Assembly: GCA_947477885.1 (NCBI GenBank)
Contig: CANJUD010000007.1
Coordinates: 62,001-126,000 of the forward strand
DNA from: Bacteroidota bacterium
GTDB taxonomy: Bacteria > Bacteroidota > Bacteroidia > UKL13-3
Length of the DNA: 64,000 nucleotides
Reading direction: 5' to 3'
Shown in pieces: positions 42,915 through 52,218 of the stretch (within the stretch, counting starts at the first letter, position 1; the number at the start of each line of letters is the position of its first letter). The notes under the pieces are model-generated. The model was not told the origin of the DNA. It saw only the letters and a program-made list of their open reading frames with translations, and made no database searches. The translations under genes were made by a program, and so were the position numbers.

Positions 42915-45626
42915 ATGGTTACTGACAATTATTTGTCCAATGCAGATATTGGTTACATAGACGCACTTTACGAAGATTATAAACAAGATCCAGACTCAGT
43001 GGATTTTGGATGGCGTAAATTTTTTGAAGGTTTTGAGCTGGGTCAGCAAAAAAGCAGTGGTTCTATTTCTGTGAGTGATGATATGCTCAAAGAAATTAAT
43101 GTGCTCAATTTAATAAAAGGATATAGAACCCGAGGTCATTTATTTACCAAAACAAATCCAGTAAGAGAACGCAGAAAATACCTTCCTACGCTTGCTCTGC
43201 AAAATTTTGGATTGAGCGAAAGTGATTTGGATAAAGTATTTAATGCAGGCGTTGAACTGGGAATCGGCCCCGCTACTTTACGAAATATTGTTAAACATTT
43301 AGAAGCAACTTATTGTGAATCGATAGGTGCTGAATATGTATATATAAGAGATCCTGAAAAAATAAAATGGCTCCAGGATAAAATGGAGTCCACTCGCAAT
43401 CAACCCAATTTTAGTATTGATCAAAAAAGACAAATATTAAAAAAGTTGAATCAAGCGGTAGTGTTTGAGAATTTTTTGCATACCAAATTTGTCGGACAAA
43501 AACGATTTTCATTAGAAGGTGCTGAAACCGTGATTCCTGCTCTGGACGCGGTAATCAATGCAGGAGCAGAATTAGGAATACAAGAATATGTTATAGGCAT
43601 GGCGCATCGTGGTCGCCTAAATGTTTTAGCCAATATTATGGGCAAAACATATAATGATATATTTAAAGAATTTGAGGGGAAAGTGAGCGAAGGTGATGGG
43701 CTTTTTGAAGGCGATGTAAAATATCACTTGGGATATTCTACCGAATATAAAAACCATGCGGGCAAAAAAATTAAACTTACTTTAAGTCCGAACCCAAGTC
43801 ACTTGGAAGCGGTGAACCCTGTGGTGGAAGGCATTACCAGGGCCAAACTTGATAATGATTATAAAGGCGATGTAGATAAAATTTGTCCCATATTAATACA
43901 TGGCGATGCTTCCTTAGCAGGTCAAGGTGTTGTATATGAAGTGCAGCAAATGAGCGGACTGAAAGCATATCAGACCGGAGGAACTGTGCATGTTGTTATC
44001 AATAATCAAATAGGTTTTACTACAAATTTTGCGGATGGACGCACTTCAACTTATTGTACAGATGTGGCCAAAGTAACGCTATGCCCCGTGTTTCATGTGA
44101 ATGGCGATGATGTGGAAGCAGTAGTATATGCTGTAAATATGGCCATGGAATACCGCCAGAAATTTGATACCGATGTATATGTTGATTTATTGGGATATAG
44201 AAAATATGGCCATAACGAAGGTGATGAACCTCGATTTACACAACCACTATTATATAAATTAATTGAGCAACATCCCAACCCCAGAGAAATATATAAAAGC
44301 AAATTAGCAAGCAGTGGAGCTATAGAAGCTAGTCTTGCCAAAGAGATGGAACAGGGCTTCAGACAGATGCTACAAGAGCGATTGAACGAATCGAAAGAAA
44401 GTGGTTTAGGTAAGGTGACAAACTTTATAGCCAGCTATTGGAAAGGATTGGGTATTGCACATAAAGAAGATTTTCAAATCCCATCACCTAATACAAAGGT
44501 CACTCAAAAACTATATAAAGAACAGGCCGAAAAACTAACGGATATTCCCAAAGATTTTAAACCCATTAATAAGATACAAAAATTATTTGGCGATAGAAAA
44601 GCCATGATCAAAAATGATAGCTACGATTGGGCTATGGGTGAATTGATGGCTTATGCTACATTAAATAATGAAGGCTATGATGTGCGTATGAGCGGACAAG
44701 ATTGCGAACGCGGAACCTTTAGTCACCGCCATGCAGTTATTAAAAGAGAAGATTCAGAAGAAGTATATATACCTTTAAAAAATTTAGGCAATAAAGGAAA
44801 GTTTGAAATATATAATTCTTTACTTAGTGAGTATGCAGTATTAGGTTTTGAATATGGTTATGCATTAGCCACTCCAAATTGTTTAACGATATGGGAAGCA
44901 CAGTTTGGTGATTTTGGAAACGGAGCACAAATTATAATAGATCAGTTTATCAGTTCTGCCGGTGCCAAATGGAAAACACCAAATGGACTTGTTATGCTAT
45001 TGCCGCATGGCCAAGAGGGACAAGGCCCCGAGCATAGCAGTGCACGCCTAGAACGTTTCCTACAATTATGTGCAAACTATAATATGCAAGTAGCTTACCC
45101 ATCAACTCCTGCAAATTATTTTCATTTATTACGCAGACAATTACACCGTAATTTTAGAATACCTTTAATTGTAATGACTCCAAAATCATTGCTCCGCCAT
45201 CCCTTGTGCGTGAGTAATTTGAAAGATTTTACTACAGGCGGTTTTGTAGAATTAATTGATGATACTACAGTAAAACCTACACAAGTAAAACGTGTATTAT
45301 TCTGTACTGGAAAATTATATTATGAATTGCTTGCCAAAAAAATTGCAGACAAAAGAAATGATATAGCTATAGTTCGTATCGAACAATTATATCCTTTGCC
45401 CGAAGAGCAAATGGCAGCTATCAGAAAAAAGTATAATAAAGCACAATATTATTGGGTGCAAGAAGAACCCAAAAACCAAGGTGCCTGGACGTTTTTATTA
45501 CGTAGCGAAGATAGTTTTTCTATGAAATTGGTGAGCCGCAAATCTAGTGCTTCATCAGCATCTGGTTTCTCAAAAGTATTTGCAAAAGAACAGGCTGATA
45601 TTTTGGCGGAGGCGTTTGCGAAGTAG
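42915..45626 (+). CDS. sucA: 2-oxoglutarate dehydrogenase E1 component
   Basis: ThDP-dependent decarboxylase of the TCA cycle, 903 residues. The N-terminal docking region reads NYLSNADIGYIDALYEDYKQ, then GYRTRGHLFTKTNP near 73, RFSLEGAETVIPALDA near 198, GMAHRGRLNVLANI near 230, SPNPSHLEAVNPVV near 293, the ThDP site HGDASLAGQGVVYE near 332, and INNQIGFTT near 362. The transketolase-like C-terminal half has PHGQEGQGPEHSSARLERFL near 695. The partner sucB is not adjacent: the next gene is convergent. It has its own promoter box downstream of the HU terminator. Confidence 0.97.
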   Translation: MVTDNYLSNADIGYIDALYEDYKQDPDSVDFGWRKFFEGFELGQQKSSGSISVSDDMLKEINVLNLIKGYRTRGHLFTKTNPVRERRKYLPTLALQNFGLSESDLDKVFNAGVELGIGPATLRNIVKHLEATYCESIGAEYVYIRDPEKIKWLQDKMESTRNQPNFSIDQKRQILKKLNQAVVFENFLHTKFVGQKRFSLEGAETVIPALDAVINAGAELGIQEYVIGMAHRGRLNVLANIMGKTYNDIFKEFEGKVSEGDGLFEGDVKYHLGYSTEYKNHAGKKIKLTLSPNPSHLEAVNPVVEGITRAKLDNDYKGDVDKICPILIHGDASLAGQGVVYEVQQMSGLKAYQTGGTVHVVINNQIGFTTNFADGRTSTYCTDVAKVTLCPVFHVNGDDVEAVVYAVNMAMEYRQKFDTDVYVDLLGYRKYGHNEGDEPRFTQPLLYKLIEQHPNPREIYKSKLASSGAIEASLAKEMEQGFRQMLQERLNESKESGLGKVTNFIASYWKGLGIAHKEDFQIPSPNTKVTQKLYKEQAEKLTDIPKDFKPINKIQKLFGDRKAMIKNDSYDWAMGELMAYATLNNEGYDVRMSGQDCERGTFSHRHAVIKREDSEEVYIPLKNLGNKGKFEIYNSLLSEYAVLGFEYGYALATPNCLTIWEAQFGDFGNGAQIIIDQFISSAGAKWKTPNGLVMLLPHGQEGQGPEHSSARLERFLQLCANYNMQVAYPSTPANYFHLLRRQLHRNFRIPLIVMTPKSLLRHPLCVSNLKDFTTGGFVELIDDTTVKPTQVKRVLFCTGKLYYELLAKKIADKRNDIAIVRIEQLYPLPEEQMAAIRKKYNKAQYYWVQEEPKNQGAWTFLLRSEDSFSMKLVSRKSSASSASGFSKVFAKEQADILAEAFAK

Positions 45627-45639
45627 TATATTGTCTGAA

Positions 45640-45949
45640 TCACAGACTAAAATATATATAATAGGCAATATATCTAACATAGCTATTAAATAATAGCAAA
45701 CTAAGAATTAACAGGATAGATCTTGCAATAATAAAGACCCATATATATTTATTTGCTTTATTCTGTATTAATAAATCTACTCCAAACACACCTCCGATAA
45801 AAGGTAAAGCGAATATCATAACCATTCCAACATAACCATGATATGGTGGTATAAATGTATAAATTGCCAACCCGAATAATATTAAACTTACAATGTTTAA
45901 TGGGGTTAATCGATATCTCCATTTTTTTAACTTCTGAATTTTGATTCAT
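45640..45949 (-). pseudogene. Small membrane protein, frame broken at an A7 run
   Basis: Reading from ATG at 45949 gives MNQNSEVKK, then the frame changes at a run of seven A. Dropping one A continues as KWRYRLTPLNIVSLILFGL and joins a hydrophobic 76-codon frame (AIYTFIPPYHGYVGMVMIFAL to YYIYFSL) with three likely membrane helices. As sequenced the protein is split. Another ATG at 45982 overlaps the TPR gene stop by 4 bp (ATGA), which suggests coupling to that gene. Family not recognised. The break could be a mutation or a homopolymer error. Confidence 0.55.
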
Positions 45950-45978
45950 ATAATTATATATACTGAAAGATTTATTTC

Positions 45979-46314
45979 TCATTCATCCTCCAACCCCAAA
46001 TCCAAATTCGTAAACGCAGTCTGCAACTCAGCCAAACTGTGGTTTTCCTTGGCGAGCTTGGCTTTTTCTATTCCTGTTTTATATATTTCAAGGGCATTAT
46101 CTTTCAAATCTCGACGGGCATATAGTTTTCCCAAATGATAATAGGTAGCCACATAATCAGGAAATTTTTCTTGTAATATATTATAATACTTTAGTGCTTC
46201 GTCATCCTGCTCGCATTGTACATATTCGTTTGCGAGTGCATATATCACAAATGTATCATTGGGTGTTGCGGTATAAAACTCGAGTAGTTTGTTGATGCGG
46301 TCGTTGCGGTCCAT
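45979..46314 (-). CDS. TPR-repeat protein, 111 residues
   Basis: About three tetratricopeptide repeats: YALANEYVQCEQDDEALKYYNILQE, then VATYYHLGKLYARRDLKDNALEIYKTGIE and a closing helix. These give a small helical scaffold, probably for protein binding. The frame is open 138 bp further upstream, but that extension is low-quality coding; ATG at 46314 begins the repeat region (MDRNDRINKLLEFY). Bacteroidota genomes carry many short orphan TPR proteins of this kind. It overlaps the start of the frameshifted membrane gene. Confidence 0.75.
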   Translation of the reverse strand: MDRNDRINKLLEFYTATPNDTFVIYALANEYVQCEQDDEALKYYNILQEKFPDYVATYYHLGKLYARRDLKDNALEIYKTGIEKAKLAKENHSLAELQTAFTNLDLGLEDE

Positions 46315-46506
46315 GCTGGTGAGTGAAAAGTTATAGGGCAAAGGTAAAGAATGATGAACAAGGATTAACGTTCGCCGCGGCGAATTGATTTTAGAAGTGC
46401 TCGTTTTGTGGTTGGTCACAAGACACAACCACAGGCACAACGACAGACACAAAGATAAAGAATGAGGAACAAATCCACTGCGGTGGAAACGATTTCTGAT
46501 ATGTTT

Positions 46507-46580
46507 GTCATCCTGAGTTTAACGAAGGGCGACATGCATTATCTTCTCCTAAAGCCGTCTTCGATTAACTCAGACTGACA
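46507..46580. repeat. Palindromic intergenic repeat, CTGAGTTTAACGAAG type
   Basis: CTGAGTTTAACGAAG (46513-46527) faces CTTCGATTAACTCAG (46559-46573), with GTCATC and ACTGACA outside. It belongs to the same family as 8079, 27513 and 3394. Confidence 0.65.
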
Positions 46581-46643
46581 ACTTCTTCACACCGCTAACA
46601 CCTTGTGGAAAAAAGCACTCTGCTACAAACTATATACTCAACC

Positions 46644-46651
46644 TATCTTTG
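46644..46651 (+). promoter_or_regulatory. Bacteroidota -7 box before recR
   Basis: TATCTTTG fits TAnnTTTG and ends 7 bases before the ATG at 46659, so the transcript should have little or no leader. Confidence 0.5.
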
Positions 46652-46658
46652 AACTCCC

Positions 46659-47264
46659 ATGAATATCCCTAGCAAACTAGTAGAAGAAGCTGTAAATGAA
46701 TTGTCCAAGTTCCCTGGCATTGGGAAGAAATCTGCTTTGCGGATGGTGTTACATTTATTGAAGCATGACACAGAAACGAGTGTGAAGCTGGGCAATGCTA
46801 TTGTGAATATGCGGAAACAGATATTGTTCTGCACCCAATGCGGCAATGTTTCCGATAAAGATATATGTGGAATTTGCAGCAGTGTAAATCGTGATCGTGA
46901 TAAGATTTGTGTGGTGGAAGATTTACGCGATATTATGGCTATAGAAAGCACCGGACAGTTCACCGGATTGTATCATGTGTTGGGCGGTGTTCTTTCGCCC
47001 ATCGAAGGTATTGGGCCAAGTGATTTGAATATAGATAAATTATTGGAGCGAATAAAAACAGAAGAGACCAAAGAGCTTATCATGGCTCTCAGTCCCACAG
47101 TGGAAGGTGATAGTACGATGTTCTATTTAACCAAAAAACTACAAGACTCACCTGTTAAAATTACAACAATTTCTAGAGGAATTGCTATTGGCGGTTCATT
47201 AGAATATGCTGATGAAATCACTTTGGGCCGCTCTATATTGAATAGGATTGGGTTGGAAGTTTAA
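46659..47264 (+). CDS. recR: Recombination protein RecR
   Basis: Clamp-forming partner of RecF/RecO in RecA loading at gaps, 201 residues. The helix-hairpin-helix FPGIGKKSALRMVLHLL lies near 17, the four-cysteine zinc motif CTQCGNVSDKDICGIC near 56, and the Toprim domain from KICVVEDLRDIMAIE near 80 to GLYHVLGGVLSPIEGIGP near 105. A Walker-like LSPTVEGDST lies near 145. Length matches the family. It is preceded by a promoter box seven bases upstream and stands alone. Confidence 0.97.
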   Translation: MNIPSKLVEEAVNELSKFPGIGKKSALRMVLHLLKHDTETSVKLGNAIVNMRKQILFCTQCGNVSDKDICGICSSVNRDRDKICVVEDLRDIMAIESTGQFTGLYHVLGGVLSPIEGIGPSDLNIDKLLERIKTEETKELIMALSPTVEGDSTMFYLTKKLQDSPVKITTISRGIAIGGSLEYADEITLGRSILNRIGLEV

Positions 47265-47376
47265 TTTAAGTGAATAGTGAAAAACTAAAAGTGAACAGTT
47301 ATTGGGAGAATAAGGCGACATCATGCTTCGACTTCGCTCAGCATTGCAGCAATAAGAAATATCTGGCGTCAGCAAA

Positions 47377-47404
47377 ACATCGTACATCGTACATCGTACA
47401 TCGC
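47377..47404. repeat. Tandem repeat, ACATCGT x 4
   Basis: Four direct units of 7 bp (ACATCGT three times, then ACATCGC) lie just past the stop of the exostosin-like gene, behind a half-unit CTTCGACTTCGCTCAG of the palindrome family at about 47326-47341. Confidence 0.8.
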
Positions 47405-47409
47405 AATTA

Positions 47410-48480
47410 TTATTTCATCACCATCTTAGCAATCGTATCAAAAATTCCATAGAGGCTGAGATGGTCTACCCATATTTTTCTGTTATCCAATTGCATTTGT
47501 TTGAAATCGTCGGGGTGAATTTGGGAGTGAAAATCGGCTAGAATTTGTGGTGCATATTTCATATCTTTTTCCTCAACCCACACCGTATGTTTTTTCCAAT
47601 CTATTATATTGTCGAAAGGTAGAATAGAGTCGGTATTTATAAATAAAGGAATCCTGCCCATCATCATGGTTTCATAAAAACGGACGGAGAAATTTCCTCC
47701 ACCTCTTATACAAAGTATATAGTCGGAATGCATTAAGTTATTATAATATTCGGCCGTGGTTTTTTCTTGTTCTTCGGCGTTTTTTGCCCCACCTCTATAG
47801 GCTGTTCGTTTGATAAAATTAGTTTCAACCAAATTTGAATTTTCCAAATATGATAAAGCCTTTGTTCTTCTGTATACGGGTGGATATAATACTTGAGGTT
47901 CCCATCGTTTCAAATGGGTATAATATTTTATATTATTGAGAGCAATATTGAATAAATTCCAAGCATTGTTGAGGGCACTCACGTGGGCTTGTCCACAAAA
48001 TCCCACCACTGCTTTTTCTCCTTTTTCTCTCAGGGTTATATCGTCGGTATTATATCTTATTTTTAGATGGTCATTCAGGAAAAAGGGACAGGCAAATTGG
48101 AAAGGCAATCGCCTACTTTGATAACCACTTTGCCTAAATATATATATATCTTTTACGGTGGGGGTCACTCCGTAGTCATAGGCCAGGTAGCTCACAATTT
48201 TTTTGTTTTTCGATTTACAATAATTTATAAAATCTTCAGCCAATTTTGTTTTGCCATGGTCTACATAATAATTCCAAGCCATGGGCAGCATGGCAAAATC
48301 GGCCTCGTCTATATTGTTCGTATAATTATATAAATTTACAAAAGGACCAAATTTGGAAAGTTTTTCCTCGGCAGAAACGGTATTAAAAAAATTGGCTTTT
48401 AATATCTCAAAAACATATCCTTTAAATGAGGGATCAAAATGAGACTGGTCTGTATATACAATGGGTTTTATTGCGGGCAT
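47410..48480 (-). CDS. Exostosin-family (GT47-like) protein
   Basis: A 356-residue soluble protein with a C-terminal exostosin-type domain: SDYILCIRGGGNFSVRFYETMMMGRIPLFI near 250-280 followed by FDNIIDWKKHTVWVEEKD. This arrangement matches the nucleotide-sugar region of GT47-like proteins. The N-terminal half (PIVYTDQSHFDPSFKG, ADFAMLPMAWNYYVD) is also typical of bacterial members. A glycosyltransferase role in surface polysaccharide is likely but the sugar is unknown. It is a lone gene, with no other sugar gene nearby, divergent from the outer-membrane barrel gene. Confidence 0.8.
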   Translation of the reverse strand: MPAIKPIVYTDQSHFDPSFKGYVFEILKANFFNTVSAEEKLSKFGPFVNLYNYTNNIDEADFAMLPMAWNYYVDHGKTKLAEDFINYCKSKNKKIVSYLAYDYGVTPTVKDIYIFRQSGYQSRRLPFQFACPFFLNDHLKIRYNTDDITLREKGEKAVVGFCGQAHVSALNNAWNLFNIALNNIKYYTHLKRWEPQVLYPPVYRRTKALSYLENSNLVETNFIKRTAYRGGAKNAEEQEKTTAEYYNNLMHSDYILCIRGGGNFSVRFYETMMMGRIPLFINTDSILPFDNIIDWKKHTVWVEEKDMKYAPQILADFHSQIHPDDFKQMQLDNRKIWVDHLSLYGIFDTIAKMVMK

Positions 48481-48616
48481 GGAATATGCAAAATTACAGC
48501 TTTGGGAGCGTTATCAAAATATTTTATCAAATAGTTTTTCCGTAGCATAGCTAAACATTCTATAATATAGCACGTAACTTGCCGCCCGAAAAATCGTATT
48601 GCTGCTTTTTTAATAT

Positions 48617-51388
48617 ATGCGAACAAGACATTTACCTCTTCTACTTTGTTTCTTATTGCTTGCCACATTTGCCCAAGGGCAGATAACTGACAAAGGTGAA
48701 TTGAGAGGCAGCTTGTCCGATTCATCAGCCGCTAAATATATTGAGCATGCTATCGTCATGCTCCTTCGCCCTAGCGATTCGGTACTGCTCAAATTCACCC
48801 GTTCCAGCTCGGTGGGAGCATTTAGGTTTATGAGTTTAGATACCGGAGATTATTTGGTTATTGTTACCCATCCCGCATTTGCCGATTATTCGGAAATAGT
48901 AAAAGTGGAAGCTGGTGAAGTGTCCAAGTTAAACATCTTTTTGCTACAAAAAGAAGTTGCTTTAAAAGAATTTATTTTCAAGCAAAGAAAGGGAGCTATT
49001 GTATTTAAAGGTGATACGGTGGAATACACAGCAGATAGTTTTAAAACCAAACAATTTGCCACTGTGGAAGACCTCTTGAAAAAGCTGCCCGGGATACAAG
49101 TAGATAAAAACGGACAGATAACAGCACATGGCGAAAAGGTGCAAAAAGTATTGGTGGATGGCGAAGAGTTTTTCAGCGATGACCCTACTGTGGCTACTAA
49201 AAATCTACAAGCTATTGCTGTAGATAAAGTACAAGTATATGACAAGGAAAATGACCAATCTCAGGCTACTGGAATTTCAGATGGAAAAAAAGAAAAGGTG
49301 GTTAATCTAAAATTGAAAGAGGAATATAAAAAAGGGATGTTTGGCAAGGTAAAGGCAGCTGGAGGTTTGCCTAGTTGGTATGAGAATGAAGCTATGATTA
49401 ATGCATTCAAATCGAAACGCAAAATAACAGGTTATATTATACAGAGTAATACCAACCGTAATAAATTAGATTGGGAAGAGCAGCAGTTATTTGGCAGTTC
49501 TTCAAATATGACTTACAGCGATGATGGGAGTGCTACTTATTATAGTAATGAAGATTATAATAGCAGCCAAGGCCTGCCTAATAATCTATCAATGGGAGGG
49601 CATTTTTCTGACAAATTTAAAGGAGATAAACACCATATTAGCATTAATCTCACCTCTAATACACAATTTCGTCGAGGAGTTTCGTCTACCAATACACGGC
49701 AGCTATTGGCAGATAGTAGCTTTTATAAAACACAGTCGGATTCATTTGTTTCAAACACTTTAAAAAACAGTTTTAATTTATCCTATATCTTCAATCCCGA
49801 CTCATTTAATACGATTATACTTACCACAATGGTGAGTAGCGTTAAGGTAAATAATATTGATTCGTTTGCCTCAGGTTCTTTAAATGAAGACCAAGCGTTT
49901 ATTAACCAAAGCCAGCGTAATAGTAGTAGCGATCATTATAATACTACTTACGATGGAGGATTAAACTATCAACACAAGTTTCGCAAAAAAGAAAGACTAT
50001 TATATATTGTAACAAATTATAATGGTTCTGCTGAAATACAAACCAGTAAACTGCTTTCCAGAAACATATTTGGAATTAATAAAGATACCCTCACTGTTGA
50101 CCAAAATAAAAACAATAGTAAATGGTCGGCCAATACTAGTTTTACCGCTAGCTATACCGAACCGCTAACAAAATATTTAAATTTGCTGACATCTTATAGC
50201 TATACCAATATTCAAAATAGCAATACCAATAATTCCTATAATTATGATGGTATTTCTTCATATAATATTAAGGACCCCAAATATAGTAACGATTATAAAT
50301 TTAATATTATAACTCAATCACCAGGCCTATCTCTCAAGTACAAACGCAAAAAATGGTCTCTCAACGCAGGAGGTAATTTGCAAGCCAATAATTATACACG
50401 AACAAATAAAACCACCAATACAACTACACCATATAATTATACAAACTTTCAGCGTACAGCTTTATATAGTTATAAATTTTCTCAGTTCAATAGTTTAAGA
50501 CTTTCTTATAATGGTAACACGCAACAACCAAGTATTACACAGATACAACCCTTGCAAAACAATTTTGACCCATTAAATGTATATAGAGGCAACGAGAATT
50601 TGAAACCTCAAGTGAGCAATAGATTTGCTCTAGACTTGAATAGTTACAAAATGCTCAATGAACGCAGTGCATATATGTCGCTATCATATTACAGTACGCA
50701 CAACGCCTTTACCTCTTTCGATTCAATTAATGGTTTTGGACAAAGGGTTTCTCAAACTATCAATGTGCTGCGTGGTAATTACGGATTATCCGCATGGATG
50801 TATTATAGTTTTAAACTTAAAAAGAGCGGATTAAGGCTTAGTTGTAGAAGTAATCCCAGTGTAAATAATTATGTAAATTATATAAATGGAGCTAAAAATC
50901 AAACCTTGTCATCATCGCTGGATTTGTCGCCGGGAATTGACTATGAAAAAGAAAACAAATATGAATTCTCATTCAATTTTAGCTTTGACCACAATACTTC
51001 ACGCTCTAGTTTAAATCCTGAACGCAAAACGCAATATTGGATTCAAAGTCATGATGTAGAACTTACTATTTATTTGCCACGCAAATGGAATCTTTCCACT
51101 GATTTAGCAGCCAATATACGTCAAAAAACAAAGGACTTTATAGCCAATAATAATATGTATATTTGGAACATGAGTCTCGAGCGTAAAATGTTCAAAAAGG
51201 AAAATTTAAAATTTTCATTTATCGTGCGTGATATACTCAATCAAAACCGAGGGTTTGATCGCTACGTGAGCAGCAATTATTTAACAGAAACGCGATATAA
51301 TGTTATCAAACGCTACTGGCTAGTTTCTGTTCTATGGAGCTTTAATAAAACAGCCAAAGCGCCTAATAAAGTAGAAGATGCAAAATAA
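48617..51388 (+). CDS. TonB-dependent-receptor-like outer-membrane barrel protein
   Basis: A 923-residue outer-membrane protein with signal peptide (MRTRHLPLLLCFLLLATFAQG). Residues of about 25-110 are a carboxypeptidase-regulatory-like fold (GSLSDSSAAKYIEHAIVMLL, DTGDYLVIVTHPAF). A plug-like domain follows (TVEDLLKKLPGIQVDKNG, KVLVDGEEFFSDDP near 180), then a long Asn/Ser/Tyr-rich barrel with EQNNFDPLNVYRGNENLKP-type strands. It lacks an obvious TonB box, so it belongs to the outer-membrane beta-barrel family close to, but distinct from, SusC. Overlaps the GLPGLI gene by 11 bp, which implies joint function. Confidence 0.88.
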   Translation: MRTRHLPLLLCFLLLATFAQGQITDKGELRGSLSDSSAAKYIEHAIVMLLRPSDSVLLKFTRSSSVGAFRFMSLDTGDYLVIVTHPAFADYSEIVKVEAGEVSKLNIFLLQKEVALKEFIFKQRKGAIVFKGDTVEYTADSFKTKQFATVEDLLKKLPGIQVDKNGQITAHGEKVQKVLVDGEEFFSDDPTVATKNLQAIAVDKVQVYDKENDQSQATGISDGKKEKVVNLKLKEEYKKGMFGKVKAAGGLPSWYENEAMINAFKSKRKITGYIIQSNTNRNKLDWEEQQLFGSSSNMTYSDDGSATYYSNEDYNSSQGLPNNLSMGGHFSDKFKGDKHHISINLTSNTQFRRGVSSTNTRQLLADSSFYKTQSDSFVSNTLKNSFNLSYIFNPDSFNTIILTTMVSSVKVNNIDSFASGSLNEDQAFINQSQRNSSSDHYNTTYDGGLNYQHKFRKKERLLYIVTNYNGSAEIQTSKLLSRNIFGINKDTLTVDQNKNNSKWSANTSFTASYTEPLTKYLNLLTSYSYTNIQNSNTNNSYNYDGISSYNIKDPKYSNDYKFNIITQSPGLSLKYKRKKWSLNAGGNLQANNYTRTNKTTNTTTPYNYTNFQRTALYSYKFSQFNSLRLSYNGNTQQPSITQIQPLQNNFDPLNVYRGNENLKPQVSNRFALDLNSYKMLNERSAYMSLSYYSTHNAFTSFDSINGFGQRVSQTINVLRGNYGLSAWMYYSFKLKKSGLRLSCRSNPSVNNYVNYINGAKNQTLSSSLDLSPGIDYEKENKYEFSFNFSFDHNTSRSSLNPERKTQYWIQSHDVELTIYLPRKWNLSTDLAANIRQKTKDFIANNNMYIWNMSLERKMFKKENLKFSFIVRDILNQNRGFDRYVSSNYLTETRYNVIKRYWLVSVLWSFNKTAKAPNKVEDAK

Positions 51389-52124
51389 ATTATATATTTT
51401 GATTATAAGTATTTTTTGTTGCATTTCGCAATGTTATGCTCAAAATTTTATCACCTCGGCAAGGGTAGAATATGAGCGAAAAACATATATAAAGAAAATC
51501 ATGTTGGAGGTGAATGGAGATGACAATAATTCGGAATGGATAACGCGTATGCCCGATTATAGAACCGAATATTTCGACCTGCTATTTTCTAGCAATAAAT
51601 CAGTATATAAAACTGGAAAGGAAAGCGATCAAAAAATACCGGAATGGATGAGTTCAGGTATAATATCTACCGTATACATTAATATGGACAGTGGAACATA
51701 CGCTTCCGAAAAGCAAGTATATGATAAAACATATCACATCATAGATAGTTTGCCCCATATTGATTGGAAAATCACTGATGAAACCCGAACTATAGCAGGT
51801 TATACTTGTCGTAAAGCAACAGGCAGGTTTTGCGATTCATTATTTATTGTTGCATTTTATACAGATCAAATTTTATTGACCAGTGGACCAGAAACCTTCA
51901 ATGGTTTGCCAGGGTTAATTTTAGGTATTGTGATACCCCGTATGCATACAAGTTGGTATGCTACCAAAATTGATTTCCCAGAAATAAAACCTGAGCAAAC
52001 AACTCCTCCCACTATCAAAAAAGGTAAGCAAACCAAGCTAAAAGCATTGCTAAAAGAATTGAGCGAAAGGGTGAATGATTGGGGCAGTTGGAAGAATAGT
52101 TTGATGTGGCAAGCAGCGATGTAG
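51378..52124 (+). CDS. GLPGLI-family protein
   Basis: A 248-residue secreted protein of a Bacteroidota-specific family named for the GLPGLI motif, seen here as FNGLPGLILGI near residue 175. The N-terminus is a signal peptide (MQNKLYILIISIFCCISQCYAQ). AGYTCRKATGRF and TDQILLTSGPETFN around 140-170 are also typical. Molecular role unknown; family members are regularly next to outer-membrane barrels, as here, where the frame overlaps the barrel gene by 11 bp. Predicted periplasmic or surface location. Confidence 0.9.
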   Translation: MQNKLYILIISIFCCISQCYAQNFITSARVEYERKTYIKKIMLEVNGDDNNSEWITRMPDYRTEYFDLLFSSNKSVYKTGKESDQKIPEWMSSGIISTVYINMDSGTYASEKQVYDKTYHIIDSLPHIDWKITDETRTIAGYTCRKATGRFCDSLFIVAFYTDQILLTSGPETFNGLPGLILGIVIPRMHTSWYATKIDFPEIKPEQTTPPTIKKGKQTKLKALLKELSERVNDWGSWKNSLMWQAAM

Positions 52125-52218
52125 GTGTTAGTGATAAATAGTTAATTGTTAATGAGCTAACGCCTAATATACTTGATACAAAAAATCATTCAATCAAACC
52201 TCATCTAATCAAACAATA

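Larger units (their letters stand above)
46315..46658. other. Intergenic region holding a palindromic repeat
   Basis: These 344 bases between the divergent TPR gene and recR contain the palindrome listed at 46507-46580, the recR promoter box, and GTTCGCCGCGGCGAA, a short perfect palindrome at 46370-46384. A second palindromic word, CCACTGCGGTGG (46478-46489), lies between them. I see no coding sequence. Confidence 0.5.

Noticed and set aside
47377-47404. A minimal CRISPR array
   Set aside because: The units are 7 bp, contiguous and without spacers, and no cas gene is near.
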